Source of the DNA: CALZIK01 sp945787635
GTDB lineage: Bacteria > Acidobacteriota > Thermoanaerobaculia > Multivoradales > JAHEKO01
DNA: 64,000 nt
Direction: 5' to 3'
Assembly: GCA_947259725.1 (NCBI GenBank)
Contig: CAMYNM010000001.1
Location: 310,001-374,000, forward strand
The number at the start of each line of letters is the position of its first letter. Position 1 is the first letter of the stretch. Under the pieces are notes generated by a model. That model searched no databases. It was not told the origin of the DNA and saw only the letters and a list, made by a program, of their open reading frames with translations. The translations under genes were made by a program, and so were the position numbers. This document shows, piece by piece, positions 52,886-61,935 of this stretch.

Positions 52886-53820
52886 CTCGAGACCTCGAAA
52901 AAGGCCATCTCCGAGCCCAGAAACGCAACCCTCAAGGCCAGCTTCGCGACCAGGAAGAACTGGCTGACCGCCACGGCGGCCAGAATCGCGAACCGGGTCG
53001 ACTCAGCGGCTCCCGGGGCGAGCTGGGCGTAGACCAGGAAAAGCCCGAGCATGACGGCACCGTACAGACCGGCGATCCCGGCGACCCTCACGGGGTTGGC
53101 CACCACGAAGCGCACCCCGCGCATCGCGGCGATAAAGGCGCTCGACCGGCGCTCGACGACGATCGCGATCTTGGCGTAGTCGGCCACCATGCGGACCGCC
53201 ACCACCAGCGCCACCACCAGCGCCGCGCCGGCGAGGTTGTACAAGAGGACATCTCTCTCGACGGTCAGGTCCGCGGTCGCGATGTGGATCTTCGGAAATA
53301 GCCAGCGCGCCAGGCGAAACACGAAGTAGTAACCGACGCCGGTCAGAAGCGCCAGCCGGAGGAACACCGGGAACCGGCCGGCTCCGTCGGCGAGCACGGT
53401 CGAAAGTCGCGGTCGCGGAGCGCCTTCCCGAAGCCCCTCGAGCACGCCCCCGAGCAGGAACAGCCACACCAGCACGAACGCTGCGGCGGTTGCGAGAAGC
53501 GCAGGCTGCTCTAGAAAAACCTCGCCGTCCCACCATCGATCGAGATTGTCCAGCCAGGCGCCGATTCCGACCTGGCCCGGCGAGAAGCTCTCGATCGGCC
53601 CGGACAGAGAGCTCGAGAACTCCTCGTACCAACCGGTGTCGAAACCCTCGAGCAGTTTCTGGTGATAGGCGCTGCTCTTGGTAAAGGCGTGGATGGACTC
53701 GAGCAGAACGAGGCCCAAAGGTGCGGCAATAATCAGATTGACGGCCCAGATCGTGAGGATGAGCCCGGGCGCGCGCAGCATGCGCTTCGTCCCCTCGCCA
53801 GATGCTCGCAACGCTCTCAT
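52882..53820 (-). CDS. Integral membrane protein of unknown function
   Basis: I do not recognise a named family. The 312-residue protein has about six hydrophobic segments: LILTIWAVNLIIAAPLGLVLL, LLATAAAFVLVWLFLLGGVL, LALLTGVGYYFVFRLARWLF, LAGAALVVALVVAVRMVADYAKIAIV, IAGLYGAVMLGLFLVYAQL and AILAAVAVSQFFLVAKLAL. A loop of about 60 residues after the first segment would face the periplasm. The ATG at 53820 with an upstream GGAG is chosen; the open frame continues upstream to 54063 but crosses the M1 gene. It sits between M1 and M24 peptidase genes with 23-base and overlapping junctions. Confidence 0.75.
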   Translation of the reverse strand: MRALRASGEGTKRMLRAPGLILTIWAVNLIIAAPLGLVLLESIHAFTKSSAYHQKLLEGFDTGWYEEFSSSLSGPIESFSPGQVGIGAWLDNLDRWWDGEVFLEQPALLATAAAFVLVWLFLLGGVLEGLREGAPRPRLSTVLADGAGRFPVFLRLALLTGVGYYFVFRLARWLFPKIHIATADLTVERDVLLYNLAGAALVVALVVAVRMVADYAKIAIVVERRSSAFIAAMRGVRFVVANPVRVAGIAGLYGAVMLGLFLVYAQLAPGAAESTRFAILAAVAVSQFFLVAKLALRVAFLGSEMAFFEVSS

Positions 53821-53843
53821 CGTGTCGATCTCCGTATCTCTCT

Positions 53844-55904
53844 TTAGGCGAAATACGCCATGGTGTGCATGAGGTCCTGGACCCAGACCAGCCACTTGGC
53901 GGCCCACTTGAACGCCGGCCACAGGTCGCCCGGTTCCACGAGCTTCGAGTTGTTCGCGTAATTGACATCGAGCAAGAGCACACGCTCCGGGTCGACCGTG
54001 GCGCTCACCAGTTTCGACGGACCTTCCTCGGAGAACCGTTTCCAGCGGTAAAGCCCATCCCACTCTCGCTCGAGGCGGGTGCCGTCGGCAAACTCCAGAC
54101 GAACGTCCACGGGGAACACACCGCTGCCGAGCCGCCGAACCACGACCTCGGACCGGTAGCTCTTGGCGTCGGAATCGTCGCCTTCCGGATCCTCTCCGGC
54201 CAGCAGCTCCAGCTCGCCGTCGCTCTCAAAGTAGCCGCGCGGCGCAATTTCGTCGCTCGACACCGAGTCGATCGCGTAGTCGAAGGTCTTGGCCGTGCGC
54301 ACCACTTCGTCGAAGAACCAGTCGAGGTCGCGGCCGGCCGTCTCGCTCGCGGTGGCGAAGAAGTCCTCGGCCGTGGGGTGCCGAAAGCTCCACCGCTCGT
54401 AGAAGGTCGAGAGAATCTTCTGGAGCGTCGGCCAACCCAGATATCGCTCGAGAGTGTGCAGCCAGATCGCGCTGCGGCTGTAACTGATCCCCGACGCGGT
54501 CTGCGGGTGGTACTGCCAGGTCGGTCTTGTCTGAACGTCGGTCACCGCCATCGCGCGATAGCGACCGAATCCGTTGCCGTCGATCTCCCTGGTTTTCGAA
54601 ATCTCCCTGAACAGCAACGGAAGAAAGCCGCGGCGCCGCTCGATCCCAGGCGGGGCGAAGTAGCGCTCCGTCCAGAACCATTGGTCGTAGGTTTCGTCTA
54701 AGACGCGGGCGTCCGAAAACGAGTTGAGGCCTTCGTCGATCCAGGCATGGTCGAACTCGTTGTTGCCGACCACGCCGTACCAGAACTGGTGCCCCATTTC
54801 GTGGATGGTCACCCCTTCGGGCCGCCCTCCTCCGAAGGGATTGAACAGGCGAGTCCCGGCGGTGAACAGGGTCGGGTATTCCATCCCACCGGCGCCGCTG
54901 CCGTAGGCCGGATCGATCACGGTCACATGGCCGTACGGATACGCGCCGAACCACTTGCCGTAAAGCCGCAGCGCCGCCTTGGTCGCCACGAAGTGGCGCT
55001 CGGTCTGGCCGAGATGCTCGGGCTGCATGAGGAGCCGGATGTCCACCGGTGGCAGACCCGGCTCCTCGAATCGCTGCTGGAACTCGACATAGTCGGGGCT
55101 CGTGGTCCAGGTAAAGGCGTGCACGTCCTCTTGCTGGTATCGATGGGTAACGGTTCCATCGTCCTGCCGGCGACGCTCGACTTCCTTGCCGGTGGCGCCC
55201 AGTACCCAACCCTCGGGCACCGTCATCTCGACGTCGTAGACACCGTAATCGGAGTAGAACTCGGTGGCCGAATGAAACTGATTCGCGGTCCAGGCACCGC
55301 GCTCGAAGACCGCCAGCTTCGGGAACCAATGCGCCAGAAAGAAGTAGTCGCCGCGAAACCCGGTGCGGGCGAAGGTCCGCGGAACCTTGGCGCGCCAGGC
55401 CAACTCCACTTCGACACTGGCGCCCGGAGCCACCGGCGCCGGCAAATCCACCGTGAACACCGTGCGGTCGTTCTCGTTGCCGTCGTCGGGAGCTACGTAC
55501 CGGAAGGACGGCATGAGATCCGTTTCTCCACCTTCGGTCCCCAGAAGTCGAATCGAGTCGACTTCGCAGAAGGACCAGTCCTCACCGCGAATCTCGTCAC
55601 CGCGATCGCTGCGGCCGCGGTACCGGTCTTCCCGCAGCCAGGTGCTTTCGTTGTTTCTCCAGGCGTTCCAGTAGAGATGAAACCGCAATTCCTGGGTCGG
55701 CTCGGCCTGGATGTTGCGCCACAGGATGACCTGGCGCCCCTCGAGCAGCTTCGACTCGGGGTCGAGCGATACCGAGATGGTGTAGTTCGCGTTCCGGGGC
55801 GACCGGATGTCGGTGCCCGAGGCGTGGCCGGTCTCTGCGGCGCTCAGCCAGACCAGTACGTTGGCGGCTGCGCAGAGCCCGGCGATGAGTCGTGACCGGT
55901 TCAT
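53844..55904 (-). CDS. Exported M1-family aminopeptidase-like metallopeptidase
   Basis: A 686-residue M1 (gluzincin) peptidase with a signal peptide (LIAGLCAAANVLVWLSAAETGHA). The N-terminal beta domain runs to about residue 290; the catalytic domain has the zinc motif HEMGHQFWYGVVGNNEFDHAWIDEGL, HExxH followed by E after 18 residues, preceded by GGMEYPTLF in place of GAMEN. The altered exopeptidase motif may change specificity. A Trp-rich C-terminal stretch (WAAKWLVWVQDLMHTMAYFA) may associate with membrane. ATG 55904 starts the signal peptide; TAGAAT lies 13 bases upstream. It heads a three-gene unit. Confidence 0.9.
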   Translation of the reverse strand: MNRSRLIAGLCAAANVLVWLSAAETGHASGTDIRSPRNANYTISVSLDPESKLLEGRQVILWRNIQAEPTQELRFHLYWNAWRNNESTWLREDRYRGRSDRGDEIRGEDWSFCEVDSIRLLGTEGGETDLMPSFRYVAPDDGNENDRTVFTVDLPAPVAPGASVEVELAWRAKVPRTFARTGFRGDYFFLAHWFPKLAVFERGAWTANQFHSATEFYSDYGVYDVEMTVPEGWVLGATGKEVERRRQDDGTVTHRYQQEDVHAFTWTTSPDYVEFQQRFEEPGLPPVDIRLLMQPEHLGQTERHFVATKAALRLYGKWFGAYPYGHVTVIDPAYGSGAGGMEYPTLFTAGTRLFNPFGGGRPEGVTIHEMGHQFWYGVVGNNEFDHAWIDEGLNSFSDARVLDETYDQWFWTERYFAPPGIERRRGFLPLLFREISKTREIDGNGFGRYRAMAVTDVQTRPTWQYHPQTASGISYSRSAIWLHTLERYLGWPTLQKILSTFYERWSFRHPTAEDFFATASETAGRDLDWFFDEVVRTAKTFDYAIDSVSSDEIAPRGYFESDGELELLAGEDPEGDDSDAKSYRSEVVVRRLGSGVFPVDVRLEFADGTRLEREWDGLYRWKRFSEEGPSKLVSATVDPERVLLLDVNYANNSKLVEPGDLWPAFKWAAKWLVWVQDLMHTMAYFA

Positions 55905-55917
55905 TCGAAGCGGCCGG

Positions 55918-55945
55918 ATTCTACAGAGCGCCCGGGCTTTCACAA
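55918..55945 (-). promoter_or_regulatory. Promoter of the M1 peptidase unit
   Basis: Minus strand TTGTGA (55940-55945), 16-base spacer, TAGAAT (55918-55923); the ATG follows 13 bases later. Confidence 0.5.
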
Positions 55946-55984
55946 AATCGACCGCGGCGGTCATCGCGAGCGAAGCCCCTCGGG

Positions 55985-56014
55985 TTGCCGGGCCGGGCAG
56001 GTCGCCGGTACTCT
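55985..56014 (+). promoter_or_regulatory. Candidate promoter of the aldo/keto reductase
   Basis: TTGCCG (55985-55990), 18-base spacer, TACTCT (56009-56014); the ATG at 56023 follows eight bases later. Confidence 0.4.
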
Positions 56015-56022
56015 CCCAGAGG

Positions 56023-57024
56023 ATGCGCTACAACAATCTCGGCTCGACCGGAGTCAAAGTATCACCGCTGTGCCTGGGCACCATGATGCTGGGCGCGTGG
56101 GGCAATACCGATCCTGACGAGTGCGTGCGTCTGATTCATCGCGCGATGGACTCCGGCATCAACTTCATCGACACGGCGAACATGTACTCGGACGGCGAAG
56201 CGGAGCGGATCGTCGGGCGGGCCTTGCGCGACCGCCGCGAAGATGCGGTGCTCGCCACCAAGGTGTACTGGGCGTTCGAAGACGGCAAGTCGGGACCCAA
56301 CCGCGCGGGCCTCTCCCGCAAAGCCATTCAAGAGCAAGTGGAGTCGAGCCTCAAAAGGCTGGAGACCGACGTGATCGACCTCTACCTGATCCATCGGCCC
56401 GATCCCTCGGTGCCCTGGGAGGAAACGCTCTCGACACTCGACGATCTGGTGAGGCAGGGCAAGATCCGCTACCTGGGCTGCTCCACCAACCACTACCCTG
56501 TCGGCGAGGTGCCGGTGCTGAGTGCGTGGGAGATCGTCGATACGTTTCGGCGCTCCGAGCACGGGGGTTGGGAAAAGTTCGCCTGTCTTCAACCGCCGTA
56601 CTCCATCCTGCGCCGCACGATGGAGCGCGAGCACTTTCCGATGTCCCGGAGACTGGGGCTGGCAAACATGGTCTGGAGCCCCCTGGAAGGAGGCTGGCTG
56701 ACCGGCAAGTACCGCCGCGGTGCGCCTCCCGAAGAGGCCAGTCCTCGGTTCGACCGTTGGATCAAGACGCTCGACGATCCCAAGTTCGAGCGCCGGGCCG
56801 CGGCGATCGAAAAGCTTGCCGACCTGGTCTCCGCCAAGGGGGTGGACATGGCGCGGTTCGCTCTGGCCTGGACGCTCACCGAGCCCGCGGTGAGCTCGGT
56901 GATCATCGGACCGAGAACCACCGGCCAGCTCGACAGCTGCCTGGGCGCTCTGGAGATCGACGTCGGCCCCGAAGACCGCGCGGCCGTCGACGAGATCGTG
57001 CCTCCGGGAGAGACGGTTCTTTGA
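56023..57024 (+). CDS. Aldo/keto reductase
   Basis: A 333-residue NADPH-dependent TIM-barrel reductase. Catalytic residues appear as Asp in FIDTANMYSDGEAERIVGRAL, Tyr in the same segment, Lys in LATKVYW and His in DLYLIHRPDP. The C-terminal cofactor region has SSVIIGPRTTGQLDSCLGAL. It matches the YajO/PLDH-like branch; substrate is unknown. The ATG at 56023 gives the normal MRYNNLGSTGVKVS start; the upstream open frame is inside a divergent promoter region and is excluded. Confidence 0.93.
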   Translation: MRYNNLGSTGVKVSPLCLGTMMLGAWGNTDPDECVRLIHRAMDSGINFIDTANMYSDGEAERIVGRALRDRREDAVLATKVYWAFEDGKSGPNRAGLSRKAIQEQVESSLKRLETDVIDLYLIHRPDPSVPWEETLSTLDDLVRQGKIRYLGCSTNHYPVGEVPVLSAWEIVDTFRRSEHGGWEKFACLQPPYSILRRTMEREHFPMSRRLGLANMVWSPLEGGWLTGKYRRGAPPEEASPRFDRWIKTLDDPKFERRAAAIEKLADLVSAKGVDMARFALAWTLTEPAVSSVIIGPRTTGQLDSCLGALEIDVGPEDRAAVDEIVPPGETVL

Positions 57025-57079
57025 ACTGTCCGCTCGCACCCCAAGATATGGCATAGCCACGGCTCTCGACCGCAAGACC

Positions 57080-57109
57080 TTGTGGCGAAAAGCCCGGCTC
57101 TGGTAGAGT
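57080..57109 (+). promoter_or_regulatory. Candidate smc promoter
   Basis: TTGTGG (57080-57085), 18-base spacer, TAGAGT (57104-57109). It points to a start near 57116, four bases before an in-frame GTG at 57120. A six-pair stem GGCGGT/ACCGCC spans 57116-57131. Confidence 0.4.
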
Positions 57110-57140
57110 TTGCGCGGCGGTGTCGACCGCCATTTTCCTT

Positions 57141-60100
57141 ATGTTCAAGCTGGACCGCCTCGAGCTCTCGGGCTTCAAATCCTTCGTCGATTCCGACCAC
57201 CTGGAGTTCTCCGGTGGGATCACGGGAATCGTCGGCCCGAACGGTTGCGGAAAGAGCAACGTCTGCGATGCCGTGTGCTGGGTGCTGGGCGAGCGCAGCG
57301 CCAAAAATCTCCGTGGCGAGACCATGGAGGACGTCATCTTTGCCGGCTCGGCATCACGAAAACCTTTGGGCATGGCCGAGATCCAGCTGACGCTCACTAC
57401 CGAGGCGTCCTTTGAACACGCCGACAACGGCCGGCTGACGATCGGCCGACGAGTGCACCGTTCGGGTGAGAGCCAGTACACCCTCAACGGCAAGACGGTC
57501 CGGCTGAAGGACATCCGCGATCTGCTCATGGACACCGGACTCGGCATCCGCGCCTACTCGGTGATCGAGCAGGGCAAGATCGGGATGGTCCTTTCCGGCA
57601 AGCCGCAGGAGCGGCGCAAGCTCCTCGAAGAGGCGGCGGGAATCACCCGCTACAAGGAGCGCCGCAGGATCGCCGAGGTCAAGCTCGAGGAAGCCCGCGA
57701 CAACCTGGCCCGCCTCGACGACATCCTCTCCGAGGTCGGGCGCAATCTCCGATCGCTCAAGCGCCAGGCCGGCGCCGCGCGGCGGTTCAAGAAGCGCAAG
57801 CAAGCCTTCCAGGACCTGCTCGAGCGGGTGCTCCTCGGGCGATGGAGCCGAATGCACGGCGAGCTCGCCGAAATCGGCGGCCGGCTGGGCGCCGAACAGA
57901 ATCGTGACGCCCAGAAGACCGCACAGCTTCAGGGCCTCGAAGCCAAGCTCCTGGCCGAGCGCGGACGGATGGACAAGAAGTCCCGAGAGCTGGCGGAGCA
58001 GCATCAGCTCGAGGCCGAACTTGCCGCTCGCATCGAGGGCAAGCAGGAGTTCATCCGGGGCTCTCGCGCGCGCCTCGAGGAGATCAACGAAAGAATCGTC
58101 ACGGGCGGTGCCGAGGCCGACGCCAAGCGAAGCCGCATCGCCGAGCTTCGGGGCGCTCTGGCGAAGGTCGAAGAGCAGGCCACGGCTCTCGAACAGGACC
58201 GGGAGAGCGCGGCCAGCGAGGTGAGCGAGGACGACGCGAAGATCAACCAGGTCGAACGCGCGGCTGGAGACAGTGAGCGGAGAATGGAAGACCTCCGCAA
58301 CCGGCTGCTGCAGTCGATCGGAAGCCTCAACGGGCTTCGGACCCGTCTCCACGAAGCTCATGTGGAGCGCGAGAAGAACGACCTGCGGGACCGGCACGTG
58401 GCTGCCGAGCTGTCTCAGAAGGTCGTCGAGCTTCAGCGCACGAGCGAATCGCTGGAACAGGCCGATAGCGCCCATCAGCGGCTTGCCGACGAGGTACGAG
58501 CCGCCGAGGCCAAACTGGAGCAACTGGATCAGGCGGTCCGAGAAAGAGAGTCCGAGCGCGCTCGGCTCGGAGCCGCCCATGACGAAGCCCGCGAAGAGCT
58601 TCGCGCGCTCGAGCAGACTCGCGCGGTCCTCGAGGAGCTCGGCAAGGCCCAGGCAGTCCGGCGCGCCAACCTGAAGGAAGTGTTTCGCCGCGCCGGTCTC
58701 GACGAGCCCCGGTTCCTCGCCGACCAGGTCGAGGTCCCCGAGGGCTGGGAGAGGAGCATCGACCTCTACCTGGGCACGCTCGCCGACGCCATCCTGGTCT
58801 CGGAAACAAGCGGCGCGGCCGTCGCGCTGAACGCGATCGCGAACAGCCGTTTAACCGCCGAGCTCATCACCACCGACGTCGAGATCGTCAGCACCGTCGA
58901 GGTCGACGATCCCGCGGTCGGCGCCTCCCTCGCCGAGGCGCTGCGCCTTCCGGCCAAGCTGGCGGCGGCGCTGCCGCCGGCGTTTCTGGTGGAGTCACCC
59001 GACGACGCGCGCAGGCTCGCCGCGGCGCATGCGGGGGTCGCCTTCGTGACCCGCGACCGGCTCTGGGCTCAGTCGGGCCTGCTGCGCATACAGGGACGCG
59101 AGGCCCGGCCGGGAACGCTAACCCGGGAGCACGATCTGGCCGGGACGATGCGCCGCATCGAGGAGCTCACCGACACCCTCGGTGCTCTCGACGAACGCGC
59201 TACCGAGGCCGAGGCCGCTCTCACCGCCGTCCGCCAATCCCGTGGCGAGGTGACGGATCGGTTGACCGAGTCTCGCCGGGAGTTCGCGGTGGTGGACGCT
59301 CGACGGGAGGACCTCGTGGGCCAGCATCGTCGCCTCTCCGTGGAGCACGAGACCCTGCACGCCGAAACCGCGGAGATCGGCCAATCGCTGGCGCTGGTCG
59401 CTGACCGGACCGACGAGCTCGCCGCGGAGCTCGAGCGCAACGAGGACCTCCACCAGCGGCTGGAGACCGAGTTCGACCAGGCCCAGCAGAACGCCGACAG
59501 AACGCGCAGCGAGCGCGAGCTCATGCGCGCCACCGGCGCCAGCCGTCGCGGCGGACTGGAACTGCTCGATCAACGTCTCGAATCGCTCCGCAACGACATC
59601 GAGCGCAGTCAGCGCGACATCGACGAGGCCAAGCGCGCGGTGGAAACCTGGCAGGCGGAGCAAGCAAGGCTCGTCGAGCGCCGTGAGGACCTCACTGGTA
59701 AGGTCTCCGACGCCGAGACCGCACTGCAGGAATCCCTCGAGCAGCGAGAGCGGGCGCAGGAATCGGTGATCGAGAAACAGGAGGCCCAGAACGCCGCCCG
59801 CGCGGTTCTTTCCGAGATAGAAACCGACATCGCTCAGCATCGCGAGCTACGCGATGAAGTGCGCGAGCGAGTCAACGATTTCAAGGTTCGAGAAGCTGCG
59901 GTCAAACAGGACCGCGAGCACCTGGCATCTCAGTTCAACGAGGCGTTCGGGGAGACTCTCCCCGAGACGCCCGGCACCGCGCCCGAGGACCTGAACGAGC
60001 TAGAGGTCGGCCTGGCGCAGCTCAAGGAGCGCCTCGACCGAACCGGGCCGGTGAACCTGCTGGCAGCCGAAGAGTTCGACGAGCTCGAAGAACGCAACCA

Positions 60101-60665
60101 GTTCCTGACCACGCAGCGAGCCGACGTCGCCGACTCGGTGATTAGCCTCAAACAGACGATCCGGGAGATCAACCAGACTTCTTCGGAGCGGTTCCTGGAG
60201 ACGTTCGTCAAGGTCAACGAGTTCTTCGGCCACGCCTTCCAGGACCTGTTCAGGGGAGGCCAGGCAGAGATGCGGCTCCTTGACGAAGAAGATCCACTGG
60301 AGTGCGGATTGGAGATCGTGGCCCGACCGCCTGGAAAACGGCTGCAGAACATCATGCTCATGTCCGGTGGAGAGAAGGCTCTAACGGCGATCGCGCTGCT
60401 CTTTGCGCTCTTCAAGACCAAGCCCTCCCCCTTCTGTATCCTGGACGAGGTCGACGCCCCTCTGGACGACATCAATACCCTACGCTTCGTCCAGCTGCTG
60501 CAAAAGATGGCCGCCGAGACCCAGTTCATCGTGATCACCCACAACAAGCTGACCATGGAGGCGGCGACGCGGCTGTACGGCGTGACCATGCAGGAACGGG
60601 GCGTTTCCAAGCTGGTTTCGGTCGAGCTCGACGACATTCATCCCGAGCAGCGGGCGACGGCCTGA
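57141..60665 (+). CDS. smc: Chromosome segregation ATPase SMC
   Basis: SMC dimers compact and segregate the chromosome. The 1174-residue protein has the N-terminal ATPase half (LSGFKSFVD, Walker A GPNGCGKSN, GETMEDVIFAGS), a long coiled coil, a hinge at about residues 510-670 (FLADQVEVPEGWERSIDLYLG), the returning coil, and the C-terminal half with signature LMSGGEKALTAIAL and Walker B FCILDEVDAPLDD. The ATG at 57141 fits the family N-terminus, but the promoter-like box favours GTG 57120, which would add seven residues (MSTAIFL). scpA and scpB are not in the window. Confidence 0.96.
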   Translation: MFKLDRLELSGFKSFVDSDHLEFSGGITGIVGPNGCGKSNVCDAVCWVLGERSAKNLRGETMEDVIFAGSASRKPLGMAEIQLTLTTEASFEHADNGRLTIGRRVHRSGESQYTLNGKTVRLKDIRDLLMDTGLGIRAYSVIEQGKIGMVLSGKPQERRKLLEEAAGITRYKERRRIAEVKLEEARDNLARLDDILSEVGRNLRSLKRQAGAARRFKKRKQAFQDLLERVLLGRWSRMHGELAEIGGRLGAEQNRDAQKTAQLQGLEAKLLAERGRMDKKSRELAEQHQLEAELAARIEGKQEFIRGSRARLEEINERIVTGGAEADAKRSRIAELRGALAKVEEQATALEQDRESAASEVSEDDAKINQVERAAGDSERRMEDLRNRLLQSIGSLNGLRTRLHEAHVEREKNDLRDRHVAAELSQKVVELQRTSESLEQADSAHQRLADEVRAAEAKLEQLDQAVRERESERARLGAAHDEAREELRALEQTRAVLEELGKAQAVRRANLKEVFRRAGLDEPRFLADQVEVPEGWERSIDLYLGTLADAILVSETSGAAVALNAIANSRLTAELITTDVEIVSTVEVDDPAVGASLAEALRLPAKLAAALPPAFLVESPDDARRLAAAHAGVAFVTRDRLWAQSGLLRIQGREARPGTLTREHDLAGTMRRIEELTDTLGALDERATEAEAALTAVRQSRGEVTDRLTESRREFAVVDARREDLVGQHRRLSVEHETLHAETAEIGQSLALVADRTDELAAELERNEDLHQRLETEFDQAQQNADRTRSERELMRATGASRRGGLELLDQRLESLRNDIERSQRDIDEAKRAVETWQAEQARLVERREDLTGKVSDAETALQESLEQRERAQESVIEKQEAQNAARAVLSEIETDIAQHRELRDEVRERVNDFKVREAAVKQDREHLASQFNEAFGETLPETPGTAPEDLNELEVGLAQLKERLDRTGPVNLLAAEEFDELEERNQFLTTQRADVADSVISLKQTIREINQTSSERFLETFVKVNEFFGHAFQDLFRGGQAEMRLLDEEDPLECGLEIVARPPGKRLQNIMLMSGGEKALTAIALLFALFKTKPSPFCILDEVDAPLDDINTLRFVQLLQKMAAETQFIVITHNKLTMEAATRLYGVTMQERGVSKLVSVELDDIHPEQRATA

Positions 60666-60697
60666 TAGCGGCGATCGCGCTCCCGGCAACGGCGGCC

Positions 60698-60727
60698 TTG
60701 AACCGACCTCGCTCGAGGCCGTATACT
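60698..60727 (+). promoter_or_regulatory. Promoter of the S1-domain gene
   Basis: TTGAAC (60698-60703), 18-base spacer, TATACT (60722-60727), close to the sigma-70 consensus. The predicted leader to ATG 60787 is about 53 bases, longer than at most starts here. Confidence 0.6.
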
Positions 60728-60786
60728 CTCCCTCCCCAAGGTTGGAAACCCACTAATCCTCTCCCCCGTAAGTCCATTCGAGTCGT

Positions 60787-61926
60787 ATGAGTGAAGAAGC
60801 GCCCACCGCGGACATGACCGCGGCCGCCCCCGAGTCCAAAGACACCGAAACCGCCTCGCCCACCGCCGAATCGACTTCCCCGCAGCTCACGGTGGCGGAG
60901 GCCGATCCGCCCAAGGCCAGTCCGATCGATTCCGGTCCGATCGAAGCCGAGCCGGTCGAGGCCGAAGCAGTCGAGTCCGGCCCGATCGAAGGCGAGGCCG
61001 AGGTGGCCGCGCCCGCACCCCCCGAGCCCGCCTCCGCCGGCAGTGACTCCGCCGAGGCCAAGCCGCCAGCCTCTCAGCCTTCGGTCGAGGGAACCGTGAT
61101 CGGCTGGAACGACGGCGGCTTCCACGTCGCCGTCAACGGCAAGAGCGGCTTCTGCCCTCGCTCGGAGATGGAAATGTCAGCCAACCTCGAGCCCAAGGAT
61201 CTGGTCGACAAGACGTTCCGATTCAGCGTGCTCAGGGTCGACAAGAAGGGCAAGCGCATCGTGCTCTCGCGCCGAGCCCAGGTACAGGGCGAACGGCGGC
61301 AGGTGGTTGGCAAGTTGCGCGGCGAGATGGAGCAAGGCGAGGTCCTGTCCGGAACCGTCGCCTCTCTCACAGACTTCGGAGCGTTCATCGACCTGGGTGG
61401 CGTTCAGGGGCTGCTCCACGTTTCCGAGATCAGCCGCAAGCGCATCGATGACCCGCGCTCGGTGCTCCAGGAGGGACAGGAAGTACAGGTCAAGATCCTG
61501 AAGATCGAGCAGGGAGGACGACGCATCTCGCTGTCGATGAAGGCCCTGGAGCCCGATCCCTGGCGCGACGCCGCCAAGCAGTTTCCGCAGGGCGCCGTGG
61601 TCAAAGGCACGGTGGAGCGAACCGCCAACTTCGGCGCGTTCGTCGAGATCGCGCCCGGCCTCACCGGCCTGCTGCCCACCGCGAACATGTCACTGCCGCG
61701 CAACGCCAGCGCGGCGCGGGTCTACCATCCGGGCAAGGAGATATCCGTTCAGATTCTCAGCGTGGACAGCCGGCGACGGCGGGTGTCGCTGGGTCTGGAA
61801 GGATCCGGCACCGAAGGCTCGAAAGCTGACCTCGACAGCTTCCGCCAGAAACAAGGCAAAGAAGAGACCTCGTTCAACGCCATGGCCGCGGCGTTTGAAA
61901 AAGCGCGGCGAACGCAGTCCGACTGA
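60787..61926 (+). CDS. Protein with three S1 RNA-binding domains and acidic N-terminus
   Basis: A 379-residue S1-domain protein. Residues 1 to about 98 are acidic and proline/alanine-rich with loose repeats (PIDSGPIEAEPVEAEAVESGPIEG-like) and are probably disordered. Three S1 folds follow: about 100-165 (SVEGTVIGWNDGGFHVAV), 186-255 (GTVASLTDFGAFIDLGGVQGLLHVSE) and 270-340 (GTVERTANFGAFVEIAPGLTGLLP). The second and third are near-canonical; the first is degenerate. Such proteins resemble short ribosomal protein S1-like or Tex-tail factors that bind mRNA. The role is probably translational or RNA-related, but unproven. Confidence 0.85.
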   Translation: MSEEAPTADMTAAAPESKDTETASPTAESTSPQLTVAEADPPKASPIDSGPIEAEPVEAEAVESGPIEGEAEVAAPAPPEPASAGSDSAEAKPPASQPSVEGTVIGWNDGGFHVAVNGKSGFCPRSEMEMSANLEPKDLVDKTFRFSVLRVDKKGKRIVLSRRAQVQGERRQVVGKLRGEMEQGEVLSGTVASLTDFGAFIDLGGVQGLLHVSEISRKRIDDPRSVLQEGQEVQVKILKIEQGGRRISLSMKALEPDPWRDAAKQFPQGAVVKGTVERTANFGAFVEIAPGLTGLLPTANMSLPRNASAARVYHPGKEISVQILSVDSRRRRVSLGLEGSGTEGSKADLDSFRQKQGKEETSFNAMAAAFEKARRTQSD

Positions 61927-61935
61927 GACGCTCGA

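Noticed and set aside
53821..54063. Upstream extension of the membrane protein at 52882
   Set aside because: It crosses the end of the M1 peptidase gene; ATG 53820 has a GGAG site and begins the first membrane region.
57354..58580. 408-codon minus-strand open frame opposite smc
   Set aside because: Leucine-rich shadow of the SMC coiled coil.
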